Origin: Chitinophagaceae bacterium
GTDB taxonomy: Bacteria > Bacteroidota > Bacteroidia > Cytophagales > Cytophagaceae
DNA length: 54,073 bases
Assembly: GCA_028288405.1 (NCBI GenBank)
Contig: JAQBNS010000005.1
Coordinates: 1-54,073, forward strand
Reading direction: 5' to 3'
This document shows positions 28,601 to 38,000 of the stretch, piece by piece (position 1 is the stretch's first letter; each line of letters opens with the position of its first letter). The notes beneath the pieces were generated by a model. The model worked only from the letters and a program-made list of their open reading frames with translations. It was not told where the DNA came from and did no database searches. The translations under genes were made by a program, and so were the position numbers.

Positions 28601-29004
28601 TGAGTCTGTATACCCAACTCGACAACATCAAAGATGAACCGGCGCTAGCTGAATTCCTGACCAGCATGATAGACCGCTTCGGTCCGGCACCACAAGAAGT
28701 AATGGATCTGATAGAAACGGTACGCATGCGTTGGATGGCAGAAGCTTTAGGCTTTGAAAAATTAACGATCAAAAACAGTGGTATGCGTTGCCAGTTTGTA
28801 CCCGGCAACAACGAGGCCTATTTCAAGTCGGATGTATTTGGCAAGATCCTGACCTTCGTACAAAGTCACCCGAAACGTTGCCGCTTGAAAGAAGCTCCGA
28901 ACAAGTTGCTGTTGATTGTTGATAAAATATCCGGTATAAACGCAGCAAAAGATTTTCTCCGGGAACTTAGTGGGGTAAAAGAATCGTTGAACGTGAAAGC
29001 TTAG
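25630..29004 (+). CDS. mfd: Transcription-repair coupling factor Mfd
   Basis: About 1,124 residues from GTG at 25630 (MKLRDLLSIYKNDS); a TTG at 25597 is also in frame. Mfd releases RNA polymerase stalled at DNA damage and recruits UvrA. Order: UvrB-like N-terminal domain (KTDFVFEAGQYAVRGGIIDV with FSYSNDYPYRIE), RNA-polymerase interaction domain (GDYITHVDYGIGRFAGL), SF2 translocase with Walker A GDVGFGKTEVA (Lys592), DEEQ box LIIDEEQKFGV (Asp687), TLTATPIPRTL, and motif VI RGRVGRSNKKAYCFL, then the C-terminal TRCF domain. Full family length. Possible leaderless start. Confidence 0.97.
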   Translation: MKLRDLLSIYKNDSFCKDIQSKLETKADCKLQLTGLTGSAQAIVAAALTSETNISFFILPEKDEAHFFQNDLQTLLPDTEVLMFPASYKKSYQHEEIDNANILLRAEVLTKCNDPKAHCCIVTYPEALGEKVINKISLVNNTFKAVKGEALDLSFMEEFLASYDFEKTDFVFEAGQYAVRGGIIDVFSYSNDYPYRIELFGNEIESIRSFNPDSQLSIENHDFITIIPNIQTKLLQERRESIIEYLPDSTNYWIKEGELVKGMIEAGFEKSTAFYNKLFKESGGSTLVTDPTILYVSAQELVSLFAPRKVVQLGKYPLFKATQEYTFKTKIQPSFNKDFKLLAEDLSEKTHAGYTICIASESLKQVERLTTIFEELDPYLNFNTTPFTLKEGFYDEDRKLLIYTEHQLFERFLRYKTKEKHSKSKAITLKELKNLQSGDYITHVDYGIGRFAGLAKTERDGYSQELIRLVFKDDDILQISIHSLHKISRYSGKEGGPPQMSKLGTGEWEAKKSKVKKQVLDIAKDLIKLYAKRKTAPGFQYSPDSFLQAELESSFIYEDTPDQAKATADVKVDMEKPHPMDRLVCGDVGFGKTEVAIRAAFKAVCDGKQVAVLVPTTILAMQHYKTFHERLSNFPCLIEYVNRFKSTAQIKETMQRVKEGKTNILIGTHRIIGKDVQFKDLGLLIIDEEQKFGVTVKDKLKEFKVNVDTLTLTATPIPRTLQFSLMGARDLSIIATPPANRQPVTTEIHSYDEEIIRDAVVKELKRNGQVFFVHNRIKDIDGIANNLLRLVPDAKIGIAHGQMEGDKLEKVMMQFVEGEFDILVSTNIIESGLDIPNANTIIINHAHMFGLSDLHQMRGRVGRSNKKAYCFLITPPPTTLSGDSRKRLGALEEFSDLGDGFKVAMRDMDIRGAGNLLGAEQSGFITDIGFEMYHKLLDETIMELKETEFAELFEQDMKANELRKLVQDCVIETDLSILIPDSYVNNISERLSLYTQLDNIKDEPALAEFLTSMIDRFGPAPQEVMDLIETVRMRWMAEALGFEKLTIKNSGMRCQFVPGNNEAYFKSDVFGKILTFVQSHPKRCRLKEAPNKLLLIVDKISGINAAKDFLRELSGVKESLNVKA

Positions 29005-29060
29005 GAAAGCATTTAAAATATTTTGCTTTTATAATCGTCTTCAATCTTGTTAGCAACCTT

Positions 29061-29200
29061 CTGACCCCTAAATCCCCTGAAGGGGACTTTTCTTCTCTAC
29101 CTATTTATTTTCTTTAGAGAAATAACACTTGGAGAAAATTGTAAATTACCAAACAGCATTTTGCTGGAATTCCCCTTCAGGGGATTTAGGGGTGAGACAG
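29061..29200. repeat. Inverted repeat A2
   Basis: Second family A copy: left CTGACCCCTAAATCCCCTGA then AGGGGACTTTTC; right GGAATTCCCCTTCAGGGGAT then TTAGGGGTGAGACAG. Interior is about 70 bp of AT-rich DNA. It lies between mfd and the ABC exporter gene, 57 bp after the mfd stop and 35 bp before the exporter ATG. Confidence 0.9.
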
Positions 29201-29235
29201 ATTATAATTACAACTTTATTATTTATTTAGATTTC

Positions 29236-30987
29236 ATGAATAAAACTCCATCAAAAAAAAACAAAGTATCCATCGGCCAAGCATTTAAAACCATCATCTG
29301 GCCAAGAAGGAAATTAATTGCAGTAGGCCTTATACTTATCGTCATCAGTCGCATGGCAAGTTTGGTCTTGCCTTGGAAAACCAAAGCGCTCATCGACGAC
29401 ATCATTCCGCATCACGACAAAGCCGGATTACACTTATTACTCTTAACTGTAGGATCTGCTATTCTGATACAAGCCGTAACTTCTTTTTTACTGACAAGAC
29501 TGCTGAGTGTGGAAGCACAACTACTGATCTCCAAGTTACGTGTACAAGTGCAGAAGAAAATCTTATCTCTTCCCATCAGTTATTTTGACAACAATAAATC
29601 CGGAGCGCTGGTATCCCGCATCATGAGCGATGTAGAAGGGGTAAGAAATTTGATCGGTACAGGATTGGTACAATTGGTAGGTGGTACATTGACCGCTGTC
29701 ATTTCATTCGTCTTGCTGATCAAGATCAGTCCTCTTATGACTTTGTACACTTTATTACCGGTATCTATCTTTGCTTTCATTGCCATGAAAGCATTCGGCT
29801 ACATCCGTCCTATCTTCAAAAACCGCAGCATCATCAATGCAGAAGTAACAGGGCGTTTGACGGAGACCCTGAACGGGGTGCGAGTGATCAAAGGTTTCAA
29901 TGCAGAACAACAGGAAAATAATATTTTCCAAAAAGGTGCTGATCGTTTATTTGATAACGTGAAAAAAAGTTTGACCTCCACTGCCTTCCTGACCAGTTCT
30001 GCCACCTTCTTATTGGGTATGGCCACTGTAGGCATCATGGGTATTGGCGGGTACAATATGATCGATGACAAGATGACTTTAGGTGATTTCTTTTCTTTCA
30101 CCTTGTACCTTGGTTTCATGATTGCTCCCATCGTACAAATGAGTGACATCGGAAGTCAGATGACTGAAGCCTTTGCCGGTCTCGATCGTACAGAAGAAAT
30201 CATGAACATGGATCCGGAAGACGACGCCGCTGTAAGGACCATACAACTGAAAGAGATCAGCGGAAATATTATATTTGATAATGTTTCTTTCGCTTACCAG
30301 GAAGGAAAAGAAGTCCTGCACAACGTCAGCTTCAATGCCCCATCCGGTTCCGTGACAGCTCTTGTAGGAACATCCGGTTCTGGTAAGTCAACGATCGCGG
30401 GATTGGTAGCCACCTTCTTAAATCCAGATTCCGGTTTGATCACCTTAGATGGTATTGATCTGTCAAAAGTAAGTTTAACAAGCTATCGTCAATACCTCGG
30501 TGTGGTATTGCAAGATGATTTCTTGTTTGAAGGAACGATTCGTGAAAATATTTTATTCCCAAGACCAAACGCTACAGAAGAACAATTGCTTGCTGCGGTA
30601 AAAGCTGCTTATGTCAATGAGTTCACCGATCGTTTTGAAGACGGTCTGAATACCGTCATTGGAGAACGAGGCGTAAAACTTTCCGGCGGACAACGTCAAC
30701 GCATCGCCATCGCTCGGGCTATTCTAGCCGATCCCAAAATCATCATCCTGGATGAAGCAACTTCTAACCTGGATACGGAAAGCGAATCATTGATTCAAAA
30801 AAGTTTAGCGGAATTGATGAAAGGCCGAACAACCTTTGTCATCGCTCACCGCTTGAGTACGATTCGTCAGGCGTCTCAAATACTCGTCATTGAAAGCGGC
30901 CGTATACAAGAACAAGGTAAACACGAAGAACTGATCGAAAAGAAAGGCCGTTACTTTGAGTTGTTTACTTATCAGGCGAGAATATGA
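29236..30987 (+). CDS. ABC exporter, MsbA/multidrug type
   Basis: 583 residues from the ATG at 29236; an open frame from 29161 comes from repeat A2 and is ignored. Half-transporter: an ABC transmembrane domain with about six helices (residues about 25-310), then a nucleotide-binding domain with Walker A GTSGSGKST (Lys384), Q-loop VVLQDDFLFEGTIREN, signature LSGGQRQR (from Leu482), Walker B IIILDEATSNLD (Asp506, Glu507) and switch His in VIAHRLST. All catalytic residues are present, so it should be an active homodimer. Substrate (lipid A, lipid or drug) is not readable. Single gene, followed by hairpin C3. Confidence 0.93.
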   Translation: MNKTPSKKNKVSIGQAFKTIIWPRRKLIAVGLILIVISRMASLVLPWKTKALIDDIIPHHDKAGLHLLLLTVGSAILIQAVTSFLLTRLLSVEAQLLISKLRVQVQKKILSLPISYFDNNKSGALVSRIMSDVEGVRNLIGTGLVQLVGGTLTAVISFVLLIKISPLMTLYTLLPVSIFAFIAMKAFGYIRPIFKNRSIINAEVTGRLTETLNGVRVIKGFNAEQQENNIFQKGADRLFDNVKKSLTSTAFLTSSATFLLGMATVGIMGIGGYNMIDDKMTLGDFFSFTLYLGFMIAPIVQMSDIGSQMTEAFAGLDRTEEIMNMDPEDDAAVRTIQLKEISGNIIFDNVSFAYQEGKEVLHNVSFNAPSGSVTALVGTSGSGKSTIAGLVATFLNPDSGLITLDGIDLSKVSLTSYRQYLGVVLQDDFLFEGTIRENILFPRPNATEEQLLAAVKAAYVNEFTDRFEDGLNTVIGERGVKLSGGQRQRIAIARAILADPKIIILDEATSNLDTESESLIQKSLAELMKGRTTFVIAHRLSTIRQASQILVIESGRIQEQGKHEELIEKKGRYFELFTYQARI

Positions 30988-30991
30988 TTTG

Positions 30992-31054
30992 AGGGACGAG
31001 CCAGGAGCAAGGAGGTACGAATGCGACGTACCTCCTTGCTCCTGGCTCGTCCCT
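30992..31054. repeat. Perfect 28-bp hairpin C3 between convergent genes
   Basis: Left arm 30992-31019 (AGGGACGAGCCAGGAGCAAG, GAGGTACG) pairs without a mismatch with 31027-31054; the loop is 7 bases (AATGCGA). It fills the 69-bp gap between the stops of the exporter gene and the SMP-30 gene. It is the cleanest member of family C. A perfect stem of this length implies recent origin or active correction. Confidence 0.95.
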
Positions 31055-31056
31055 TC

Positions 31057-31968
31057 TTACTTGCTTCGCAAAGCAAACCGAAACAACTTATGCGGTGTAC
31101 CGATATACAAGGTATTGCCTTCTATGCATAGGGTATTGACAGAAGCAGGAGTTTTGATCATACCAAGTTTCACCCCTTCGGCAGAGAAAATACGAACACC
31201 GGTTTCTGCTGCGAGAAATATATTGCCGCGTTTATCTGTTTTTATTCCATCGGCATTTTCTGAAAGAAAAATTTGTCCGTTTTCAAATTTTCCGTCTATC
31301 CATTCATAACGCTTGATCATTTTTTCTTCTGTTGAACTTGAACTTACATAGACATAGCGCCAGTCAGGAGAAAAACAAATTCCATTGGGATAAGCAAATT
31401 CATCCGCAACTAATTCTAACGTATCATTGAACCAACGGTATACACCTGCTATGGGTTGTGCAACATCGGCATCAAGCGCTTGGAGCGATAGCCCGTATGG
31501 AGGATCTGTAAAATAAATACTGCCGTCAGGAGCAACTACTAAATCATTGGGGCTGTTCAATCGTCTGCCTTGAAAGCTATCCACAATTTTTTCAATGACA
31601 CCCTCTTTATTCAATCGTACAATGGCATGATTACCGTGTTGACAAAACACAAAATTACCCTGTTGATCATAAGCAATTCCATTTGAACCTATATGATTAG
31701 AATGCATAGAAGTAGGTAACCCATCTAATCCGCTTTGATCCAAAAAGACTTCTGTTCCTTGTTGCTTGCTATACTTATAAATTTTATTTCTTACCAGGTC
31801 GCTGAAAATAAGATAGCCGCCTTTATGCCACAACAAGCCCTCTATAAAACCAAAGTCAGACGCCACAAGCACAGGGTTCGCCGACATCCTCAAGATGTGC
31901 GCGATATCCGGATGATAAACCTCAATGGATTTACTCCAAGCCAACTCCATCAATAACTTCCCGTTCAT
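31057..31968 (-). CDS. SMP-30/gluconolactonase-like (LRE) protein
   Basis: 303 residues, no signal peptide. Six-bladed beta-propeller hydrolase family that opens sugar lactones. Family blocks: SDFGFIEGLLWHKGGYLIFS near the N-terminus (Glu as metal ligand), SNGIAYDQQGNFVFCQHG, NSPNDLVVAPDGSIYFTDPP (Asn/Asp metal site) and FAYPNGICFSPDWRYVYVSS. Lactonase activity is a family inference. It starts 19 bp after the alpha-amylase stop and is last in the mscS-amylase-lactonase run, a hint of a sugar-related role. Confidence 0.86.
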   Translation of the reverse strand: MNGKLLMELAWSKSIEVYHPDIAHILRMSANPVLVASDFGFIEGLLWHKGGYLIFSDLVRNKIYKYSKQQGTEVFLDQSGLDGLPTSMHSNHIGSNGIAYDQQGNFVFCQHGNHAIVRLNKEGVIEKIVDSFQGRRLNSPNDLVVAPDGSIYFTDPPYGLSLQALDADVAQPIAGVYRWFNDTLELVADEFAYPNGICFSPDWRYVYVSSSSTEEKMIKRYEWIDGKFENGQIFLSENADGIKTDKRGNIFLAAETGVRIFSAEGVKLGMIKTPASVNTLCIEGNTLYIGTPHKLFRFALRSK

Positions 31969-31987
31969 CCTTCTACTTTGTTACAAC

Positions 31988-33478
31988 TTATTTTCTAATC
32001 CAAACAGAGACCGATCCTCCATTCACAGTAAATCTTGCCCAACCGTCTTCGTTGATCGTGATTTCTTCTTGTCTGTTTCCTGTAACATCTCTAAAGATTT
32101 GTCCGGCATGTCTTTGACCAACTTCCATGTCCTTGTATCCTTCACTGCCATTGGTCAACACCACGGCACACCCGGAATTTTCAAATTCGTCTGCACCTTC
32201 TCTTGTCCAGCCAATCGTATTCGGATGATCGAAATAATCTCTTTGTTGTCCGTAAGCCAGATGGCGTCTGACTTTGATCATATCGTACAAATGAGGCACA
32301 GGAACCAATTCCACTTCATGATCTTGTCCGTCTTTTCCTTTATCCCTGTATTTTGCTCCGTATATGGAAGTATAAAAAATACAGGGGATACCTTGTTCTC
32401 TCAACAATATAATAGCATTAGCCAAAGGTTTGAACCAGAAATCTATCGGAGACTCCAGCATCTGCAAAGGTTGTGTATCATGATTGTCTCCGAATGAAAT
32501 ACAACGATCACACGCCTCTTTCACAAGTGTGTTGTCAAACAATTGACGAATGTCATATTGATCACCTTTTAGGGATGCCTCATGGAAATGATAATGCAAA
32601 GGCACATCAAACATTTGTACACGGCCTTGTGAAACTTCTTTATAATGCAGTAATTCTCCTAAGTCCTGTGTCCAGTGTTCCGCTACATTCATGAGTTTTT
32701 TTTCACCTGCGATATATTGTGTATGATCCAATAGTTCATTGATCACATATGGATTCATATGCTTTATAGCATCGATACGAATTCCGTCAAACTTGATGAG
32801 GTCATAATACCAGCTCAACCATTTTTTCAATTCTTCTCTTACTGCCGGATTCCTGAAATCAATATCACAACCCATTAAGTAATCGTAATTTCCATTTTCC
32901 CCACCCAATACAGACTCATCCCAATTGTCTCCGTATTGATCATGAATGATGCGGTAGAAATGCTCGTTGTTTCCTAAATCATCCTTATCGTTTACTCCGC
33001 TGAAACTTTGAAAGTCCCATATGTATTCTGAATATTTTCCTTTTCTTCCCGGAAATGTAAACTTACTCAGAATCTCGCGTTCGTATGGCTCGCCAACTTT
33101 TTTCAAACGATCATGTGGATCCTGATCCTGCACCAATACTTTTTCTGTTTCGTCCGCACCCATTTTATGATTGAGTACTACATCAACGATTATTTTTAGA
33201 TTATGCTTATGTACTTCTTCTACTGCTTGTACATATTCATCTTTAGTACCGTACTTTGTTCTTACATTTCCCTGCTGATCAAATTCACCCAGATCCCATA
33301 AATCATAGGTACCGTAGCCTACACCACCATCGCATGCTTTATAAGCAGGCGGTAACCACACCGTAGTAATCCCCATTTCCTGTAGTTTAGAAACTTCTTC
33401 TTTCAGTTTGTTCCATAAACTTCCATCGGCAGGATAGTACCAATGAAAAAATTGCATGATGGTTTCGTTCGGATTCAT
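31988..33478 (-). CDS. Cytoplasmic alpha-amylase, GH13
   Basis: 496 residues, no signal peptide, resembling the cytoplasmic GH13_5 alpha-amylases. It hydrolyses alpha-1,4 bonds in starch, glycogen or maltodextrin. Catalytic residues in the (beta/alpha)8 barrel: nucleophile Asp236 in DGIRIDAIKHM, acid/base Glu267 in MNVAEHWTQ, and Asp334 in FGDNHDTQP. Conserved region I is IIVDVVLNHKMG; Ca-site sequences DIDFRNPAVRE and GGENGNYDYLMG are typical of this subfamily. The C-terminal beta domain (NGGSVSVWI) is complete. It lies 29 bp after the mscS stop and before the lactonase-like gene. Confidence 0.94.
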   Translation of the reverse strand: MNPNETIMQFFHWYYPADGSLWNKLKEEVSKLQEMGITTVWLPPAYKACDGGVGYGTYDLWDLGEFDQQGNVRTKYGTKDEYVQAVEEVHKHNLKIIVDVVLNHKMGADETEKVLVQDQDPHDRLKKVGEPYEREILSKFTFPGRKGKYSEYIWDFQSFSGVNDKDDLGNNEHFYRIIHDQYGDNWDESVLGGENGNYDYLMGCDIDFRNPAVREELKKWLSWYYDLIKFDGIRIDAIKHMNPYVINELLDHTQYIAGEKKLMNVAEHWTQDLGELLHYKEVSQGRVQMFDVPLHYHFHEASLKGDQYDIRQLFDNTLVKEACDRCISFGDNHDTQPLQMLESPIDFWFKPLANAIILLREQGIPCIFYTSIYGAKYRDKGKDGQDHEVELVPVPHLYDMIKVRRHLAYGQQRDYFDHPNTIGWTREGADEFENSGCAVVLTNGSEGYKDMEVGQRHAGQIFRDVTGNRQEEITINEDGWARFTVNGGSVSVWIRK

Positions 33479-33507
33479 AGTTTTGAATTAATGCGTTGTA
33501 GTTATTT

Positions 33508-34338
33508 TTAGGATTGAGAAACAACAATGATCCCTTGTTGTTTATACGCGTTGATGATACTGATCACCGCACGGTGTCTGCCTTCCATATAACTTGGCGT
33601 TTTATGAAAAGGAATCCAGCACCAGATGACAAGCTTTACTGCTTTATCTTCTATTTCTGTATAAAAGGTTTGTTTCGGTTTGTCAGGAGTGAGAAAATCC
33701 AATTTATCCAGTGCTTCTTTCGTGACGTTTACCACTTTATCCAGATCCTGTTCCACAGGAATGCTAAACGTGAATTCAATTCTCCGGTCTTCACTTCTTG
33801 AGTGATTGATAATGGGTTTTTGGAAAATATCTTTGTTGGGTAAAACCAAATGCAAACCCTGGTAAGTATAAATAGTCGTTGTTCTCAATTGTATATCTTC
33901 CACAGTACCTGTAAAACCGTTGGTCTCCAATACTTCCCCTACCTCGAACGGACGTTTGAAAATCATGAAAATTCCTGAAATGAAATTGGCTGTCAAATCC
34001 TGAAACGCGAAACCAAGCGCCAATCCGATGATTCCAGCACCTGCCAATAAAGAAGAAACCGCTTTATTAAGTTGAAGAATATTCAAGGCAATGAACAATC
34101 CGATAATGCTAACCAACATGGAAAGGATCGAACTGAATAAACGGCTGATGGATTCTTTATGAGAAAGTCTTAAAATGATTTTATAGAAAAGGTTTCTGGT
34201 AAATTTTGCCAGAAATATAAAAGCAACAAATGCGACAGCCGCCAATACAATATTGGGAAGCATCGCAATAAAAGCGATGGCCCAATGGTTGAGTTTATCG
34301 AATACAATGTCGGTCCAGTTGACAAGTCTACTATCCAT
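33508..34338 (-). CDS. Small-conductance mechanosensitive channel, MscS family
   Basis: 276 residues, the size of the minimal MscS. Three N-terminal helices (about 14-40, 60-85, 90-125); the pore helix is the Gly/Ala-rich AVSSLLAGAGIIGLALGFAF, followed by QDLTANFISGIFMIFKRPFEVGEV and the beta domain (VEDIQLRTTTIYTYQGLHLV, LPNKDIFQKPIINHS). It opens on membrane stretch to release osmolytes during hypo-osmotic shock. First gene of a three-gene run with amylase and the lactonase-like protein. Confidence 0.93.
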   Translation of the reverse strand: MDSRLVNWTDIVFDKLNHWAIAFIAMLPNIVLAAVAFVAFIFLAKFTRNLFYKIILRLSHKESISRLFSSILSMLVSIIGLFIALNILQLNKAVSSLLAGAGIIGLALGFAFQDLTANFISGIFMIFKRPFEVGEVLETNGFTGTVEDIQLRTTTIYTYQGLHLVLPNKDIFQKPIINHSRSEDRRIEFTFSIPVEQDLDKVVNVTKEALDKLDFLTPDKPKQTFYTEIEDKAVKLVIWCWIPFHKTPSYMEGRHRAVISIINAYKQQGIIVVSQS

Positions 34339-35063
34339 GAGGAGTAATTTTCCTTTGCAACGAATGAATATGGATTAGAAATCCTTTGACGAATTTTACA
34401 ATTATTATGCCCTCTACTATTTTAACCGCTATTAAACCGTTGAATCCTGTTCAATCGAAGCCATCGGTGTGAGCTACAAGCATTAAGAAAAAATACTACT
34501 CGAGAAAAGGCTTAGCTTAACTCTTTACCTCTTTTTTTTTCTGAAATCAATAAAAGCATACTGTAGATATTCCTACTCCTTCTGGGAAAATAGTCTTATT
34601 GAAAAATTAGAAACAGCCATCCGGCCTAATCATCAAAAACAGACGGCTTTTATAAACGTCAGGTTAAAAATTAATTGTCTTTTTACGATTTGCTATATAA
34701 AACAGCACGAAGCAGTTAAAAAATGAACTACTTTTTAAAAAAAGACAATTAAATCAACCCTATAAGGCTAAATAATAGGGTGCACGTGAGTGTGTAATAA
34801 AAAATTACAAAATAAATTATTTAAAAAAAGATTTTTGTGTCGCTTAAGTGTGAAAACATATGCAACACTTTTGTACGAAAGCCATTTTTCAAACCTTATC
34901 TCAGGTTTTACGTTGATACTAAATGCTGAGTAACCGCATTGATTGGTCATGATACTTCTCATTATCAGTTAGTTACCATCAAAAAAATGGATTACTTTTT
35001 GGTTTTACAGGGAATGAATTCTCATATTTGTTTTATTAAAACCTTTATCACCCGTTTAAACAT
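34339..35063. other. 725-bp AT-rich divergent intergenic region
   Basis: No credible gene. It separates mscS (minus) from the large beta-helix gene (plus). Visible structure: an inverted repeat TTAATTGTCTTTTT (34671-34684) / AAAAAGACAATTAA (about 34738-34753) with a loop of about 50 bases. ATATTTG at about 35030 with TTTTTGG about 25 bases earlier is a weak promoter candidate for the beta-helix gene. A 64-codon minus-strand open frame (34768-34962) has no recognisable features. Confidence 0.45.
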
Positions 35064-38000
35064 ATGAAAAAACGCTATACAGTTTTTACCAGCAATTTCA
35101 TAAGTATGTTTTTTTCAATAAGTTGCGCTTTTTTAAGCTTTTCAACCTGTTTAGGAGCAGCTTACAATGTGAATGCATTAACTGATACCGGAGCCGGTGC
35201 CGGTCTTAATGGAGATTTACGGTATTGCATCAATCAGGCAAATGCCCTTGCCGGTGCTCATACCATTACATTCAGCACGAGTGGAACCATTAACCTGACC
35301 AGCACATTACCTACTTTTACAAAACAGATCAGTGTGACTGCTACAATCGGTAACATCGTTATCAATGGAGGAGGTACTGTCAATTGGGTTTTCTTCTTTA
35401 ATAACGCAGGGGCAGCAGGTTCTGTGTTGGATGGATTAGTCATCAATCGGGCAGGAGCAAATTTTCCTAACATTGAACTCAACGGTGTAAATAATATCAC
35501 CATTCAAAATTGCTACATAGGCACTGATGCAACAGGTAATGCTGCTGCTGCCTCCAGTAATTTCTTTGGTATTTACTTTGTCACCGCGACCAGTAACTTT
35601 ATCCTAAACAATGTCATCTCAGGACATACTCAGCATGGAATGGCGCTTGTTTCTGCGAGTAACGGCAATACCATACGTGGCAATAAAATAGGTTGTAACC
35701 GTTTAGCTACTGCAGCTATACCCAATTCATTCAGTGGTATTGAAATTAATGGCAGCATTAACAATATCATTGGAGGAGCACTGGCAGCAAATAGAAACAT
35801 CATTTCTGGAAATACACTGAGTGGAGTATCATTGGTGAATGTTTCAACCGGCACTCAAATCACTAATAATTATATCGGCACCAATCTGGCCGGCACGGCT
35901 GCTTTAGGAAATAAAGAACATGGAATTAAAATTGATGCTTCGGCAAACACTACGGTTACCAACAATGTAATCTGCGCAAGCGGTAATACGGCTCCGGTTG
36001 TCTTTGGTTTCGGACTTCATATCATCAATTCCAACGGCCATGTCATCAGAGGAAATAATGTAGGTATAAATGCTGCGGGAACTACCGCCATCGCCAATAA
36101 CTATATAGGACTTCGAATAGAAAACTGCGATAACGTTGTCATTGGCGGAGCTACAGCCGGTCAGGGTAATACGCTTTCAGGAAATGGAGAAGAAGGAATT
36201 TTAATGATCAATTGCGCCGCTCCAAGTATCAAAGGAAATTTCATCGGTACCAATTCAACAGGAGCTGCAGCAGTAGCTAATGGCAGAAGCGGTCTTCACA
36301 TACAAGGTTCTGCAACACCCGTCATTGGAGGTACTGCAGCCGGTGAAAGCAATACCATTTCGGGAAACGCATGGGACGGGATACAACTTGAAACCGCAAC
36401 AAATGCGACCATACAAGGTAATTTTATCGGTACCAATTCAACCGGTACTGCTGCTATAGGAAACGGAAGTAATGGAATTTCAGGTTATACCAATTCAACC
36501 GGTAACCTTATTGGAGGAACTACTGTTGCCGCACGGAATATTATTTCATGCAACGGTGTAGACGGGATACATTACGACGGGATAACAATTGCCTGTAACA
36601 ACCTATTGATAAAAAATAATTACATCGGTACTAACGCCAGTGGTACAGGTGCTGCCGCTACTTTTGGAAACGGGAAAAGTGGTGTGGTTGTATTAAACAA
36701 TTGTCTTGGACTCATCATTGGGGGTACAACCGCAGCAGAACGTAATATTATTTCCGGCAACGGTCGTTTGTGGGGTGGAGTAGGTAATGGAACCGGTATC
36801 GTAATTAACGGCGGTTGCACCAGTGCACAAATCATTAATAACTATATCGGTCTTGCGGTAGATGGCACTACGGCAATGGGAAATTCAGAAAACGGAATTG
36901 TTGTCGTCTATACTAATAACGTGACCATCGGCGGTAATAACTCGACCTTGCGCAATTTGGTATCAAGCAATGGTAAGCAAGGCATCGTATTAAGTGCCGA
37001 CCCGGGAACACCCATTACAGGTTCACTAATCATAGGAAACTACATCGGTACTGACATAACCGGAACCTTAGTAAGAGGAAATGGACAATCAGGAATTATT
37101 TCCATCTTCGGCAATAATGGCTTCTTTGGAAGAGCAAATGCCAACGAAGGAAACCTCATTAGTAACAATGCGGAAGAAGGTATCCACTTTGTCGGCGGTT
37201 CAGGCAATACCGTTTATAACAACTTAATCGGTGTAGCTGCAAACGGCACTACTGCAATGGGGAACAAAAGTGGTGGTGTATTCATTCAAGGCGTAGGGGG
37301 AGGAACTAACGGAAGTACTAATATTGTAGGTGGCCTTGCCGCTTTACAACCCAACACCATCGCCTATACAACAGGCACCGGAGTGAATCCTGATTTAGGA
37401 AATGGTTTTGGTATTGGTGTAGCACACAACGACCAAGGCATTAATAACACTTTTATCGGTAATAAAATATTTTGTAATGCCGGTCTGGGTATCGACCTGG
37501 ATTTTGCCGGAGCATTTGGAGGAGCAGGAGTAAACAATCCTGGAAACGGTGGTAAAACGGCACCTGCTATTACCGCTGTAACCACTACCTCTACAACAGG
37601 TTCCGGTACCAATGGAGAAACCATTCACGTTTACTCTAATGTAACCTGTACAACTTGTCAGGGAGAAACTTATCTGGGCAGTGCTGTTGTGGCTGGCGGT
37701 GTATGGACAGTAACTCACGTTGCTGTTGCCGCTCCCTTCAATAACAGTGCTACCGCTACGAATGCTACACAAGGTACCTCTCAGTTTGCCTGTAACTTTG
37801 TACTCCCTGTCGAGTTAATTTCTTTCCATGCTAAAGCACAAGGAGACGCTGCCTTATTGACTTGGTCAACAGCAATGGAAAAAAACAACGCGGCTTTTGT
37901 CATCGAACGCAGTAAGGATGGAAAAACATTCGAAGCCATCGGTAATAAAGCAGGACAAGGTTCTACCTTGCAAACTACTCACTACGATTTTACGGATGAG

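Noticed and set aside
18370..29236. Short open frames running through repeats A1 and A2 into the next genes
   Set aside because: TTG/ATG starts inside the repeats extend the downstream frames by chance; internal ATGs at 18532 and 29236 fit family lengths.
34768..34962. 64-codon minus-strand ORF in the long AT-rich gap
   Set aside because: No recognisable motif, no signal peptide, odd composition; likely chance in AT-rich DNA.
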